Shown piece after piece: positions 50,401 to 62,077 of a stretch of DNA of 64,000 nt. Source of the DNA: Dasyornis broadbenti (taxonomy: Eukaryota; Chordata; Aves; Passeriformes; Dasyornithidae); the NCBI GenBank assembly GCA_013397935.1, contig VZRN01002192.1:255145-319144 (forward strand), read 5' to 3'. Positions within the stretch are counted from its first letter, which is position 1. Every line of letters begins with the position of its first letter. The position numbers were made by a program, and so were the translations under genes. The notes under the pieces were generated by a model. That model had not been told where the DNA came from. It did not search any database and worked only from the letters and a program-made list of their open reading frames with translations.

Positions 50401-52250
50401 AAATACTGACAAAAAACGAGAGCTCAGATATTTGTCAATGCTGCTGAGGTTCACATGGCTTTGCTCACCCTGGTCCCCTCAAACAGCCTTCCTGTTCCCT
50501 GCATGGTTTAAACAGGGATTTATCCCCTAATGGGGCTGTTTCCAACAGCTGTAATTGCTTAAGATATGCAGATCTCTCATGCCCATGATTCACTTGAGCA
50601 CCCTTTGAAGTCAGTGAGTCCCATGGGGGTATGAAGCTATGAAAAAAGTGAATCCCAGGCCAGGTCTGGGGAAGGTGTTTCGCCTTCCTGTCAGGGGCAG
50701 TGGTCTGACTGTCATGTCTGGAATTCACTGCTGTGACTTTTGGCAGTTTCAATTTAATTCATAGGTGATAATGAGGCTGGTACAAGCTGGGGGAAGAGGT
50801 CTTTTTGTGTCTGTGCTGCCGCTTTTAGACAGCTGGTAAAAAAATGTATTTTGTAGTAATGACTGATGTCTGTTCTGTTACTATATTTAAAGTCTTATAG
50901 ACTTTTAGAGATACTGCCTCAGCCAGCAGGATTTAACTTCATTAGTTTTGAAACAGGAGAGAAATGTTAGCCACTGTGCAGCCTTTGATTATGCTCTGGG
51001 GAATTTCCTAGGGTTAAATTAACCACAGGGGAACTCTACTCTTGTTCTTTGAATGCCAGTGAAACATATTGAGAAATACAGGGAAAAATAATTATAATTT
51101 TGAAATATAAAAACTATGAAGTTCATCTTATGTATAATCCCTGGTGCACAGTAAGATCTGTATACTTGGTATACTTGCTCCATTTAATGTTAACTATACC
51201 ATTTATTTTATATTTTGTTTTGGCTTTATAAAAAGTTACACCACCAGCAATAGGATTTGATCATAAAGGGACATTCAGAAAACTACAATTTCACCAGACT
51301 CAGTTTAAATTCAGAAGGGAGATAATTTATCCACTAAATGTCCTGTCTTATCCACAGCGTCATTGGAGAATTACTCTCCAGAATCACTTTCATGTCCCAG
51401 CTGCTGACAATTTAGCAGTGCTTCTTGCCTTTAATTAATCTCTTTGAATCTACATGTGTAAGGTCAGTGTCAATGACTTTGGCAGAATGAGCAGAAGTTT
51501 TTTCCAAATAATACATTTTGGAAGATGTGGGGTCATTGCAATCAAAAGCCTTTTTTGACAGTCTTTTCTGTTTCATACTTGGAAAATATGAATTGAAAAT
51601 TTGTTTACAATTTCATATATCAACAAAGATTTCAGTAATTTCATTTCTAAAAATGAAAATTGGCCAGTTTTAGTTTTCTTTTCATATGATGAGTTTTTTT
51701 TTTTTAATCTCCTCATTCCACTAATTTCAAATGGAAAATTAAGTGTGGAAGGCAGAAGTAAGGAATTAACACATTTAAAGGTGAAGAAATCTCTTTTACT
51801 TCCTCACAGAAGAGTTTGCAAAAAAATTATTAAAAGTTCTGTGAATTTATTTTAATCCATTCAGCCTTCTTAAAAACGTTTCCCTCTTTTGGACTGAAAA
51901 ATGAGTTGAGGAAAATATGAAAATCCATACTTTTACAATTAGTATTTTTCATTGCCAAACCCAAACTAATCTTCAAATCAACATGAACTTTCTAAGCAAT
52001 GCAAAAGAAACACAATTTTGTAGTTCAAAAATATTGTCAAAATAAATTAAACTGGTAAAAGTTTTCCTTTATTTTCTCCATTTTCTTAACATGCTTGTAA
52101 ATTAGGATTTCTGTCCAACAGGTATGGAGCCAGAGGAGGAGCTGGATTCTGCATGAGATCATGAAAGAAACAGAAGAAAATTTATTTCTTCTCAAATTGC
52201 ATATACTATGCATGGCAGAAACATCTACCTAAGTCTTAGACTGCCTTTAT

Positions 52251-52267
52251 TTTTTTTTTTTTTTTTT
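52251..52267. repeat. Poly-T run (17)
   Basis: Seventeen consecutive T preceded by GCCTTTA. No associated insertion recognised. Confidence 0.8.
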
Positions 52268-55200
52268 GCAGTGTTGTAGAGACGCTTGCTACAATTTTTA
52301 TTGCCTTTTCTCTTGCCTGATCTTCCGCTAAAATTTGAAGCAAACAGTCCAACAACCTTCTCGCAAGACACATGAAAACCACAACCCTGAAAACCAGATC
52401 CAAATGTACATCCTGTGGAAGAAACGTGGTGTGTGCTTGGACCCTCCACATTAGGTGGATGCAGACTCCACCTTGTATAAACAGGACATGCCGCACACGG
52501 CAATATCTAGCAAGAGGGAAATCTCAGCATGCATGACAGACCTATTCTCTGCCAGTACTGCAGGAGATTGTTCTATAACAATGCAGATGAATTTCAGTCA
52601 GGTGCAGAGAGAGCATGGGTGTAAAGATTTCTAATCTGTGCTATTTAAGCATGTTGGGCTAGTTATATGCCTACTTCATTTAGTTATCCCTCTGCATTTT
52701 CATAGCTTCTCTAATTTCTTGTGATCTGTGCCCTTTTTGGAGAGAATTCACATTACACTTAGCTTTTACCTAATGTTTATCCATTTATGGCTGCCAAAGA
52801 GATGGTATTTCACCATTTTCCAGACTACAGGATATATAGAAGTTGGCTGCCATTTTCTCCTGTTGGGGTAACAGGAGATGCTTCTGGCAGTCTTCATCCA
52901 CACCTACACTCCTATTTCAGCACAATATCCTTTCAGCAGCATGCAGGCTTCAGACTAGACTTGGCAATTCTTTTTACTGAGAAAAGGCTAAACCACAATA
53001 ATAAATGAGAAAAAGAGGACGGCAATATATTTTTCAAGAACGACTTGGATGGTCTGAGGTAGTTCATGATTTCATTATCATTATTTCAACCTCACACATA
53101 CCTGTAAGGTAGGATATACAATATTGCCTCTATTCTGAGACGGAAAAGCAATTAGTTGATTTAATTCAGTCCCAAAGAAGAATGATTCAACACTTGAGCT
53201 TCAAACCAGAACTTCATTATTCCTGGCTTTATGAGGAGTCTGTAGCTGCAGCTCAAATAACATACCTTTCCCTACAGTGCCCCTGCAAAAAAATAAAAAA
53301 AAATTATCAGAAAAAAATGTAGTCTTTGACCTGGAAATCAGAGACTTTTTAAAGAAAATCTGCAAAAGATGGGAATTTGTTATGTAACAGGTTTTCAAAA
53401 TAAGAATAGCCCTAATTTACTATACATTCAGCTAAAAACCCAATGAAAAGACAGGGCAAAAAATCTTTCAGCAGGGCACATTTTAAAAGAAAGACATAAT
53501 AGGTGGAAGTGAGCAGAAAAATAGGATAAATCACAGGAGAGAATGAAGACCTGTATGTGAATTGAGATTTATTGTAAGATAAAACAATCCATGAACTTGG
53601 GTTATGTGTGCTATTTAGAAATAAAGACGCTGGAATACAGAGGCCAGAGTGGGTGACTAAGGAATACAAAGGGTCAGCTGGGATACAAAAGTATGTGTGC
53701 AAGAAAGAAAATGGTCAGTATCGAGCAATATCAGAGACATCCTGGGATGAAGTTGAGACAGTGTAACGGAAAAGAACAGTGAAAGAAGAGACTGTGAAAA
53801 GAGTACCAACTATGCTAAAATAAATATTTCTTTTTTAGATGCTGGAGAGCGATATGGTCATGTAATCTGCATATTGCCATCACAGTTGCTATAGCGAGTG
53901 TAATGTACTGTATTTTTTTACCACCAGGGAGACTGTTGCAACAGACAGGGAGCTACATTAGGAAGTTGTGCTTAACAAGTCATGTGTGATTTTACTGTCA
54001 AACTGCAAAGTGCCGCTCTCCTATGGAAGGAAGCTGCGAGTACTTTCGAGGAGTTGATAAACACCACATGATGCAGCTTTCTGGGAAAAACAGAATCCTT
54101 TGAAGCATTTCCAGCAAAATCCTTGGAGAGGCAAAGCATATTTTCAGATGCATGATTCTAGGTTAAACAGCTATGTCCCCCACTTGTTTACAAAGCAGCT
54201 CGACAGCTGCTGTGAGCCACTGGCCCCCTTTGGACAGACAGGATACATTTGGATCTGTCACAGCGAGCCACGGTGTGCCTTCGCTGCATTACTCTGCGAA
54301 GATCTCATCGGAGTGCTGCTGCTGGCAACGCTAAAAGCTTCACCAGCTTTAAGCACAGCAGATGATTAGTTTCACCCCCAGTTTAAGCTTCCTTGTTGCT
54401 TTTAACTCTGAAATTTGGGGAAACATTTTTGGTGGTGAAATTTGTCCTGAGAAAGCTGCACCCTGTTTTATGCATGAGGAATAGAACATAAAAATAAAGA
54501 GAACGAGCTGGTTGTTGGCAGGGAATGGGTTCTTTAACAGAAGAGAAAAAAGACCTGAAGTCTGTTTGAACACAGAGATGCAGTGTCCAGTTTGAAATGA
54601 AAAGGTTTCATTAAAAGAACAGAGCAAAGGTGGTGTTACATCCGTCCTTCAGCATTTGCGAAATCAGTCTGAGAAATGCAGCTCCTGAGCTGTGAAGCCC
54701 AATCATAGCTCCTGAAAGTGCTGCTGGAAACAAGCACAAGCCAGGACACCACATAAATACCAACAGGATAGCCCAATTTGGAGAGTAGGAGCAGAGGTTT
54801 AAATCTCACCTTGCAAATGGATGTACATGCCTCAGTTTGGCCCCGCTCCTGTGGATGGATCTAAAGGTGGTTTGGTCAGCTCAGTGCACCTCTCTACATC
54901 CAAAGAGCACTGCTGGTCCCAAAACAAGGACTGGTTGGCAATTCCCTTTGTCTAGTTTGGGCTCCCCTGTTCCTGCCATGGCCATGCTGCTGCTGGGGAG
55001 AAAGAGGGAAGCAGGACAGTTGCAACACAACTGGACAGGGTCACTGCCTCCCACTGCACCTCTCAGCAGCATGTGCCTGCTGGCACAGCCTAACAATGGA
55101 TGCAAAGGAAAGGTCTAGGACTGTCTTAATGCTCTGCTTGGTTTTCCTGCTAAATCGTTCATGATAAGTTCTTGCTATGAAATATTGCTTGTCCAGCAGC

Positions 55201-57261
55201 TCTTTTGCATCCCCCTTACAATGGCTGCAGTGGTCCTTTACCCTGTGTAATATGCCATCTGATACCTTTAAGCCAATACAATACCCCAGTGTAGGTACTG
55301 CTGCTTACCTCTGTGCAACATATTCCTGTGCTCTTCTTCCCAAGCAATGTTATCCCTCTAACCAAGGCAAAGGAAATCAGTAGAGACAATAAATCTCTCT
55401 CTCTCCTCTGAAGAGGGTGGAAGCAGACCCTCTGCCTCTGAAGCCCACAAATCACAGGCAGCTGGTCCCTTGCAGTCAGCAGCTATATTGTTTCCTTTGC
55501 CCTCCTTACCAGAGCCTGGTCACAGCAGAAATTATTACTGATGGCATCTGACAGTTCTACATCACATTTTGATATTAGCTTTTAGTTACTGGTTCTTTTT
55601 TAATAGCTGCTGGTGTGTTCAGTCAAATACCTGTCTGTCACCACAATCAGACAGACCTTAATGTGTCTGTGTTATGGAAGAGGACCTCGGTGTCTTTCCA
55701 GCACTTTATTATAGCCCCAGTGTAGCTTTTTATCACAAATTCCTCACGTGTAGCTGTCCCTACTCCACCACAGAAATCTTCCGAGTTGGCAGCTCCGATG
55801 TCTGCTGCCATTAATCTTCTCCATGCTGTGGAGAGCAGGGCACCAGGTGATTTATGGCAATTACCTGCTCCAATGCAGCAGAGCTCAGGTGAGTTGGGTT
55901 GAATCATCATTGCTGGTATGAGTTTTGTCCCCAGGCAGCCCAAGGATACAAAATATGCCACAGTACACCTGTGTTTGCTTTCCCCCTTAAGCATTATGCA
56001 GTTAAAAGAGGGGAGGGATTAAAATATGCATTTTAATCACAATTTAAAATAGTGGTAATGCACTGGTAAATGAAAGGTTAAACAGTGAAACTGGTTCAGA
56101 ATTAAAAGCTGTAATCAAATGTCATTGGTAGTTTCGTGAAAGCAATATATTCCCAGGTAGGCAATAAAATGCACATCTTTCACCTGAGATTTCCCAGAAT
56201 TAAGTTCTTGTTTTAATTTTATGCATCATTCTCAGGTTTTACTCCTGATTTTCTATTTTTTGAGCCGGCAGGGGTCTGGAGTGGTGAATGGGAAATGAAG
56301 GTTGTGCCAAGCTGAGATCAGCAGTGATGCCTTGAGCCAATTAAGGAGCAATGTTAATGGGCTCTCTGTGAATCCTCCTAAGTCTTCCATGCCAGAAAGG
56401 ATGATGCCCCCAACACAGGGCTGAGCTGAGCATTTAAAGCCTAGAGAAATAAGAGCAGATCTTCAAGTCTTTGTTATTAAGCAGCTTGCCTACTGCTTGT
56501 GTTGAAAGGGAAGTGTGCTCTGTAATAGAAAGGCACAGAAGTGATTTCTTCTCTTATGAAGATTCATATGGGTGCGTGAGAGTGTGTGTGTGCAGGTATG
56601 TGTTACAGCATTGCAACAGTTTACATCCACTGGGAATTAAGCTTACTTCTACATTTCTCTTTCTTTGCTGCTGTTTTTATTTGTTTAATGTCAGCAGGGA
56701 AAATGGAAAGTAAGATGAATCTTGTGATTAGACTTGTGTGTAGAGGAAAGGAAGTGAATTTAGGAGGGAATATGTGTATACAGCAGGCTGAGTGCATGCA
56801 CCCATTTGGAGAAGAGCTGCAGGAGGACGTGGGACCAGCTGCTGGAGGAGGAGGGGCAGCTGAGGAGGGGCATTGGAGAACCTGCACACCGAGAGGCTGG
56901 GGAAGAGTGGCAACTGGCCCATGGCTCTGTGGAGGTGGGTCTACCCTGCCCTGCTGTCCCTCTGATTTCATGTGAGAAATCACAGTGGTGAATTGCCATT
57001 CAGTAATACTGATATGGGACTTCCTTATTTGGGAATAAAGAAAGGCTTTTTCTTGCTTAGCTTGAGCTGTTTTCAAAGCAGCCTAAGTTAAGCTGGAAAA
57101 ATGTGGTCGTTCTGGAATGCAAATATGTGAGTGCCTTATAGGAGTATAAATATAGCATCTTATCTTGCACTGTTATATACTCCCACACAGACAAGCCCGG
57201 AGGCAAGTGGAAAACATGAAGGCTGGGCTATTCATGATACCCCTGGCATCAGCTCCAGTCA

Positions 57262-57317
57262 CACGTGGGCATGTGGGCAGCTGGAGCTGACATATGCTAA
57301 TAGAGATTAACATATGT
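57262..57317. promoter_or_regulatory. Five-E-box cluster with near-palindrome
   Basis: Five CANNTG boxes lie within 55 bp: CACGTG 57262-57267, CATGTG 57270-57275, CAGCTG 57278-57283, and CATATG at 57291-57296 and 57311-57316. The last two sit in an inverted repeat: ACATATGCTAAT (57290-57301), AGAG, ATTAACATATGT (57306-57317), arms of 12 bp with one mismatch. The left arm also contains a POU-like ATGCTAAT. A bHLH-bound enhancer is an inference from motif density. Confidence 0.4.
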
Positions 57318-59314
57318 GCGTGGAGCTCAGCCACACAGAGCTGCAGCACAAAGAGCCTGGTCCAAGGGCCCTTTCCCAGTGCATCCTTTGGCCACTGAGC
57401 TTTCTATTAAATGCTGTGTGTGATCCATGCTGTGACAATACATGAGCTGGACTTCAGTGGTCCTTGTGAGTTCGTTTCAGCTTAGGATATTCTATGTTTA
57501 TATGAATATGTAGCAAACCTGGTGCCACCTTTAATGTGCAGCCATGGTTTTCCTCTGGGATACCTTGAAAGCCCGGTTTTGGTACAGCCGACTCAGAGCA
57601 GGAGAATTCAGAGCATGAAGGAGATTTTGGGCTACATTTCTTCCCATTGACTGATTCCTATGAGAGGACCACACACATCCTCCCAGCTATGGGACTGATG
57701 GCTTCCAGCATCCTCATTACTCTGGGGCTTTCAGGCCTGTCATGGTATTTGAGGCAGCCCAAAGTAGGTGGGTAACAGTGCTCTCAGAAGCAATTCTATT
57801 TTTTAAACACCTCATTCGTTTAGCTGGCTAGGGCCATCTTCAATGTGAAGCCCTGTCATAATCTGGTGGCACGCTGGGGCTTGTTTACAAGATAAACTAA
57901 CAGCTGCTTTCCTCTCATCTGCTGCTTCTGCTTCGAACTTGAAGTAGGAATTATCTGTGTGTGTCAGAACCAGGAGAGTCAAAGCCTCCTTGGAGATGCC
58001 CTTTGGGCCTCTCTTTCTGCTACCTTGCAAACATATTTCTATTTTCAGAGATGGCAACCCAGCACCTAATCTTCTACAGGCACATGTATTGCTTCCAGGG
58101 AGGAATGTTAGGAATGAAGGAACTGATTTTTTTTTTTAACCCTCCCTCCGTGGGTTAGCCCACTTCTGCTTATCAGCCTACCTCAGCACTTGGTGTTTGA
58201 AATCTGGATCAGAATTTTTCAGCTTTCAGGTCCTATGCACAGTTTTTCAGCAATGGCCTCATTTGCTTTCAAAGCAGCTGAGTGAAAATGCATCCATTTT
58301 GGTTTTTGTGTTTCTGTAGGCAGAAATATAAGAGGAGAGATCTTACTATTTTTTTTTTCTGAACTGATGTGTAGTGACTGTATTAAAAGGCCACACACAA
58401 GCTCCTCTCTTATTTGCATATCAATACTTAGCCTATTAGAAGCCAATGGAGTGAGGGTCTTGCAGTACATACCCTCTCACAGCGTGACGCTCAGACTTCC
58501 CATGACATCCTTTCTTCAGCTTTCATGTCAGTGAATATTATATTGTGATGCCTTGAAGCCAGGATAAACCGGGGCCGTTAAATGTTCAGATGTATGCTCA
58601 ATCTGTGAAGCTCGCAGCTGCTCCACTCTTTTGATAATGCTAGTAAGCAAAATTAGTAAATAAAATAAATGCTTTAGGTTCATTTGCTGCACACCCCAAT
58701 ACATGAATGAGAATAGAATCGAGGACATCAAAGAAAAATAAAAACCCAGGCTAGTAATAACTTGTTCCCCTTAGGCCTACTGCTTAACCTAAATGTTGTG
58801 TTAAAGGGATAAATGGGTGAACTGAATTATTATACATAGTTAAAAGCCAGGAATGAGATTTGAGATCACACCCCTGTTAGTAAGATCAGCATTATCTCTG
58901 TAAGACAAAACCCAGTAAATATTTAGATGAGAAAATGTGTCATGTTTAATATATTCACAAATTTTGCATATTATTTGCCTACACAGGTAAATAATAAAAT
59001 CCTGAAGTGGCCCATGAGGCTGGAGCAAGATCTCCCTCCTCCCCTCCTGCTCCCCCCAGCCCTTGCTTGTTTTGGTGCTCGGAGAAGGGGCACATCTGCC
59101 ACGGCTGCCTGTGGTTGAAAGGAGATAGGAAGGCTCCCTGGGAAAGGAAGGTTTCAAAGAGATCAGAAGGGCAGAGAAGAAACCAAACTCAGGTGTTAAT
59201 CTCGCCATGAAGGGAGTGGTAGAGGGATGGGGATGAGATGATTGGAAGACACCATCGGCTCATGGTGGCTGTGACTGAGGAGGAGGAGGAGGACATGAAG
59301 GAGGAAGGTGTTCA
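57318..59314. other. Unique non-coding DNA
   Basis: No gene recognised. A minus-strand frame at 57812-58057 includes residues loosely like the end of a PH domain, but it lacks the conserved Trp and good splice sites and was rejected. The patch near 58999-59120 is GC-richer. Confidence 0.45.
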
Positions 59315-59339
59315 GGGGAGTGGGGCAGGAGGGATGGGG
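59315..59339 (+). other. G-quadruplex motif
   Basis: GGGG AGT GGGG CAGGA GGG AT GGGG: four G runs of three or more with loops of 3, 5 and 2, meeting the usual G3+N1-7 pattern. It follows an (AGG)5 run at 59278-59292. Formation in the cell is unproven. Confidence 0.6.
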
Positions 59340-61816
59340 CCACCTACTTTGTTTGAGGGAGGGGATGTGAAGGGCTGGATGGGGACTCCCAGCACAAATG
59401 CCACATTTGGATGGAGAAGGGAGGTGGCTCTAGCAGATTGTCTCAAGGCTCCCACCCTTCCAGAGCTGCAGTGTCTCTGGAAGCTCATGACCACGTTGCT
59501 CTCTCTTGCTAGCTTGTGGATCAAGGAGGGCAATACTGTTTTATGTGCATACAATCACACTGCTGCTTCATTAAAATGTTTGGACACGTACATCCCAGAG
59601 GTTCTGTGCTTGAAAAAATACTTCTGAAGGAGGCTCGCAGAGCTGGACTAATGAGGTAATCTCAAATGATAGTGACCAAGGAAATGGCCGAAGGAAAAAT
59701 ACTTGTGGGATGACACTGTGGCATGTGTGTGGAAACAAATGTCCCAAAGGGGAGTGCACTGAGAAGCTCCTCATGAGTGTCCACACACACTCAGAGCTGT
59801 GGTGCTGAACTGCAGCTATTGCCTTCACTGCCGTGAGTACATACATTACAGATGCTCCAAGAAGACTTCACAAAAAAGGGTTCTACTGCTCCAAGCAATG
59901 GCCAGTAAGCACATGAACTACTTTCACCTAGAATGAAAGAGCTAACTTTCTGTGAGGGGGTATCTGAAAAAAATTTTTTTTTCTTTTTCTGCTTTCTACA
60001 AAGACAGAAGAATGTGTCAGGTCGATCTTTTCCAATAGGTGCAGAAGCTGTATGTTTTTAAAAGAATATCAGAAAAAAGCATCAGAGATATTAAATAAAT
60101 CCAAGTGTGATTTTTCCATGGAGCATGCAGAAGAATAAGATGAATTAATTACTGGATATGATACCACTAGAACTGCTGATTGGAAAAGGCTGCATTTCTC
60201 TCTCATAGCCTGTGCTACTTAAGTATGATATGACTCATGTCCCTGTGAAATAATTACCTCTATTTAGACCCACCATCTCCTCTTTACTATAAAGTTAATT
60301 AATTTAAAAAAAACCCTTGTGGTAGGAGTATCAATGGCAGAATAATGGATTGCCCTGGGAAAGGTGATCAGATAAGCTGGAGTCTTAAAAATGTCAGGTG
60401 ATGCACTAATATGAAAAATAGGATCCAGCAACACTTATATATAGGATTATGTTTTCTCATAAAAAGGGACTGATTGCATCCAAAAACTGCTTAATACAGA
60501 GAAAATGGAGCAAGAAAGTACAGTGTTATTGCAATCAATACTGGGGTTGAAGACTGTGTTTTAACAAATATAAAACCTGCCTGGAGTTAAAAGTTAATTC
60601 ATAAATTTCTCTCATCTACAGTACAGGTTTGAGCTTTTTTGTCCCTCCAGAGTTTGAAAGTACCACTCTAGTGTTAACACTAACTCTTAATCTGATTTTA
60701 TGTATGCTTAACTTTACACTCTATGAGTTCTCATTAAAACTCAAAATGTATAAATTTAAACACATGCTTAGCTCTTTACAGAATTAGGGTTGCATATTGT
60801 GAAATGCATAAAATATATAATACAGCTGAATTAAAATTGCAACAGAATTCCCAGCTGGATTTTCCTGGTCACTTTTGTTATTTTAATACAGCTTTAAAAA
60901 ATGTGCTGCATGTTAAAATCTTAGTTGAAATTTTAAGACAGAACAAACCATGCCTAAAAAAAAAATACCTTTGACATATGCAAGTAATTTTTCCATTGTG
61001 AAGTTAGGCATGAGTAACTTAGAGTTATAAGAAATGTATTTGAGAATTTATCCCAATATTTCTCAAGTCGTATTGATAAGCAGTTCATCTGGAATGCTCA
61101 GTGTACAGCATTTCAGATACTCCTCAGCTTTGCCCTGGCAAGTAAGTCACAACTTTCACCAGATTTTTTAAAAAACAGACAGTGATATTCCTGTAAATCT
61201 CATAATTCTAATGAGCTTTTCCAGCAGTGAACTCATCTCCTGTATTGCCAGTGGAGATAAAACCATAGAGATGTAAGCATCCTTGAAGAAAAACTAATTA
61301 GAGGGAATGCACACAGCTAATGTCCAAGCTATACTCAGCACCTCTAAATTAGAAGCAGAGGAAGATGTCCCACCCTGACTTCAGAGGACTGTCAGACATG
61401 GACACTGTGACTATAGGAGATATTTCAGAGCAGGGCACAGGAAATCTTGTAAAAAAAATCTTAATGATCTAATTCTAGGGAAAATTCAACTCTCATATCT
61501 ATGTAGCCATTGTCCTGCAGCAAATCTTAATTTTTCTGCCTTATCTATTATCAGTATGGGAATTTACATTTTTCAGAGAAGCATGTAACTCTTTATTCCA
61601 ATCTTGCCATGCTGTTTGGCCTCAGTGACGAGAATCTCATTTACAACAATCTCACATTATATCCCTCCTTTTCCCCACTCAAGTGTGTTAGCAGCCTGAG
61701 TGATGGAGTGTGGTGGTTGAATTCAGATTTGATGTGCTGATAACAAGCAAAGAGTAAGATAAAATAACAGACCTCTAACACACCTACTTTACATCAGTAT
61801 ATAAGTTGCCATTTAA
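59340..61816. other. Unique non-coding DNA
   Basis: No gene or mobile element recognised. Mostly AT-rich sequence with short random frames. Confidence 0.5.
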
Positions 61817-62077
61817 GCTACTTTTGAATCTCCTTTGGCAAATCCCCAGAAGGACGCGGGCGGAACAACAGATGCTGAAGTGCAGTGCGAGGAGGAACCT
61901 GCCTCAGCCCTCCTGGCATGGAAAACTCCAACTTCAGATCTTTCAAATCTGGCTTCAAGAATTAAATCATTCAATGGGGAAAGAAAGGAGACTGAGGATG
62001 GAAAAAATGAAAACAAAACACTAGTTGGTCAGAAGATCAAAGGAAAATTAATACAAAAAAAAAGGATTAAAAATTAA
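61817..62077 (+). other. Candidate coding exon, low confidence
   Basis: An open frame of 86 codons between stops at 61814 and 62075, with a possible acceptor at AAATCCCCAG|AAGGACGCG (about 61850). It keeps several CpGs (GGACGCGGGCGG) in CpG-poor surroundings. The peptide is hydrophilic, starts KDAGGTTDAEVQCEEEPASA after that acceptor and ends in a Lys-rich tail. No ATG begins the frame, so it could only be an internal or last exon. An AATAAA lies at 63144-63149. I do not recognise the protein, and no clear donor is present. Confidence 0.2.

Larger units (their letters stand above)
46766..57261. other. Unique non-coding DNA
   Basis: No gene recognised apart from the weak candidate exon at 47318-47406. 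The longest frame (48486-49004 plus, 172 codons) crosses a GC-richer patch and has no domain. Another at 55647-55994 (minus, 115 codons, ATG start) has a plausible composition but no family resemblance. A T(17) run lies at 52251-52267. The patch 54150-54350 keeps several CpGs and may be conserved. Confidence 0.45.

Noticed and set aside
55647..55994. 115-codon minus-strand frame with ATG start
   Set aside because: No family resemblance and no splice or promoter context; kept only as an unverified frame.
57812..58057. Minus-strand frame resembling the end of a PH domain
   Set aside because: Contains a Tyr-Phe-Lys-Phe-Glu-Ala-Glu stretch followed by Asp-Glu-Arg, but lacks the conserved Trp of the final helix and convincing splice sites.
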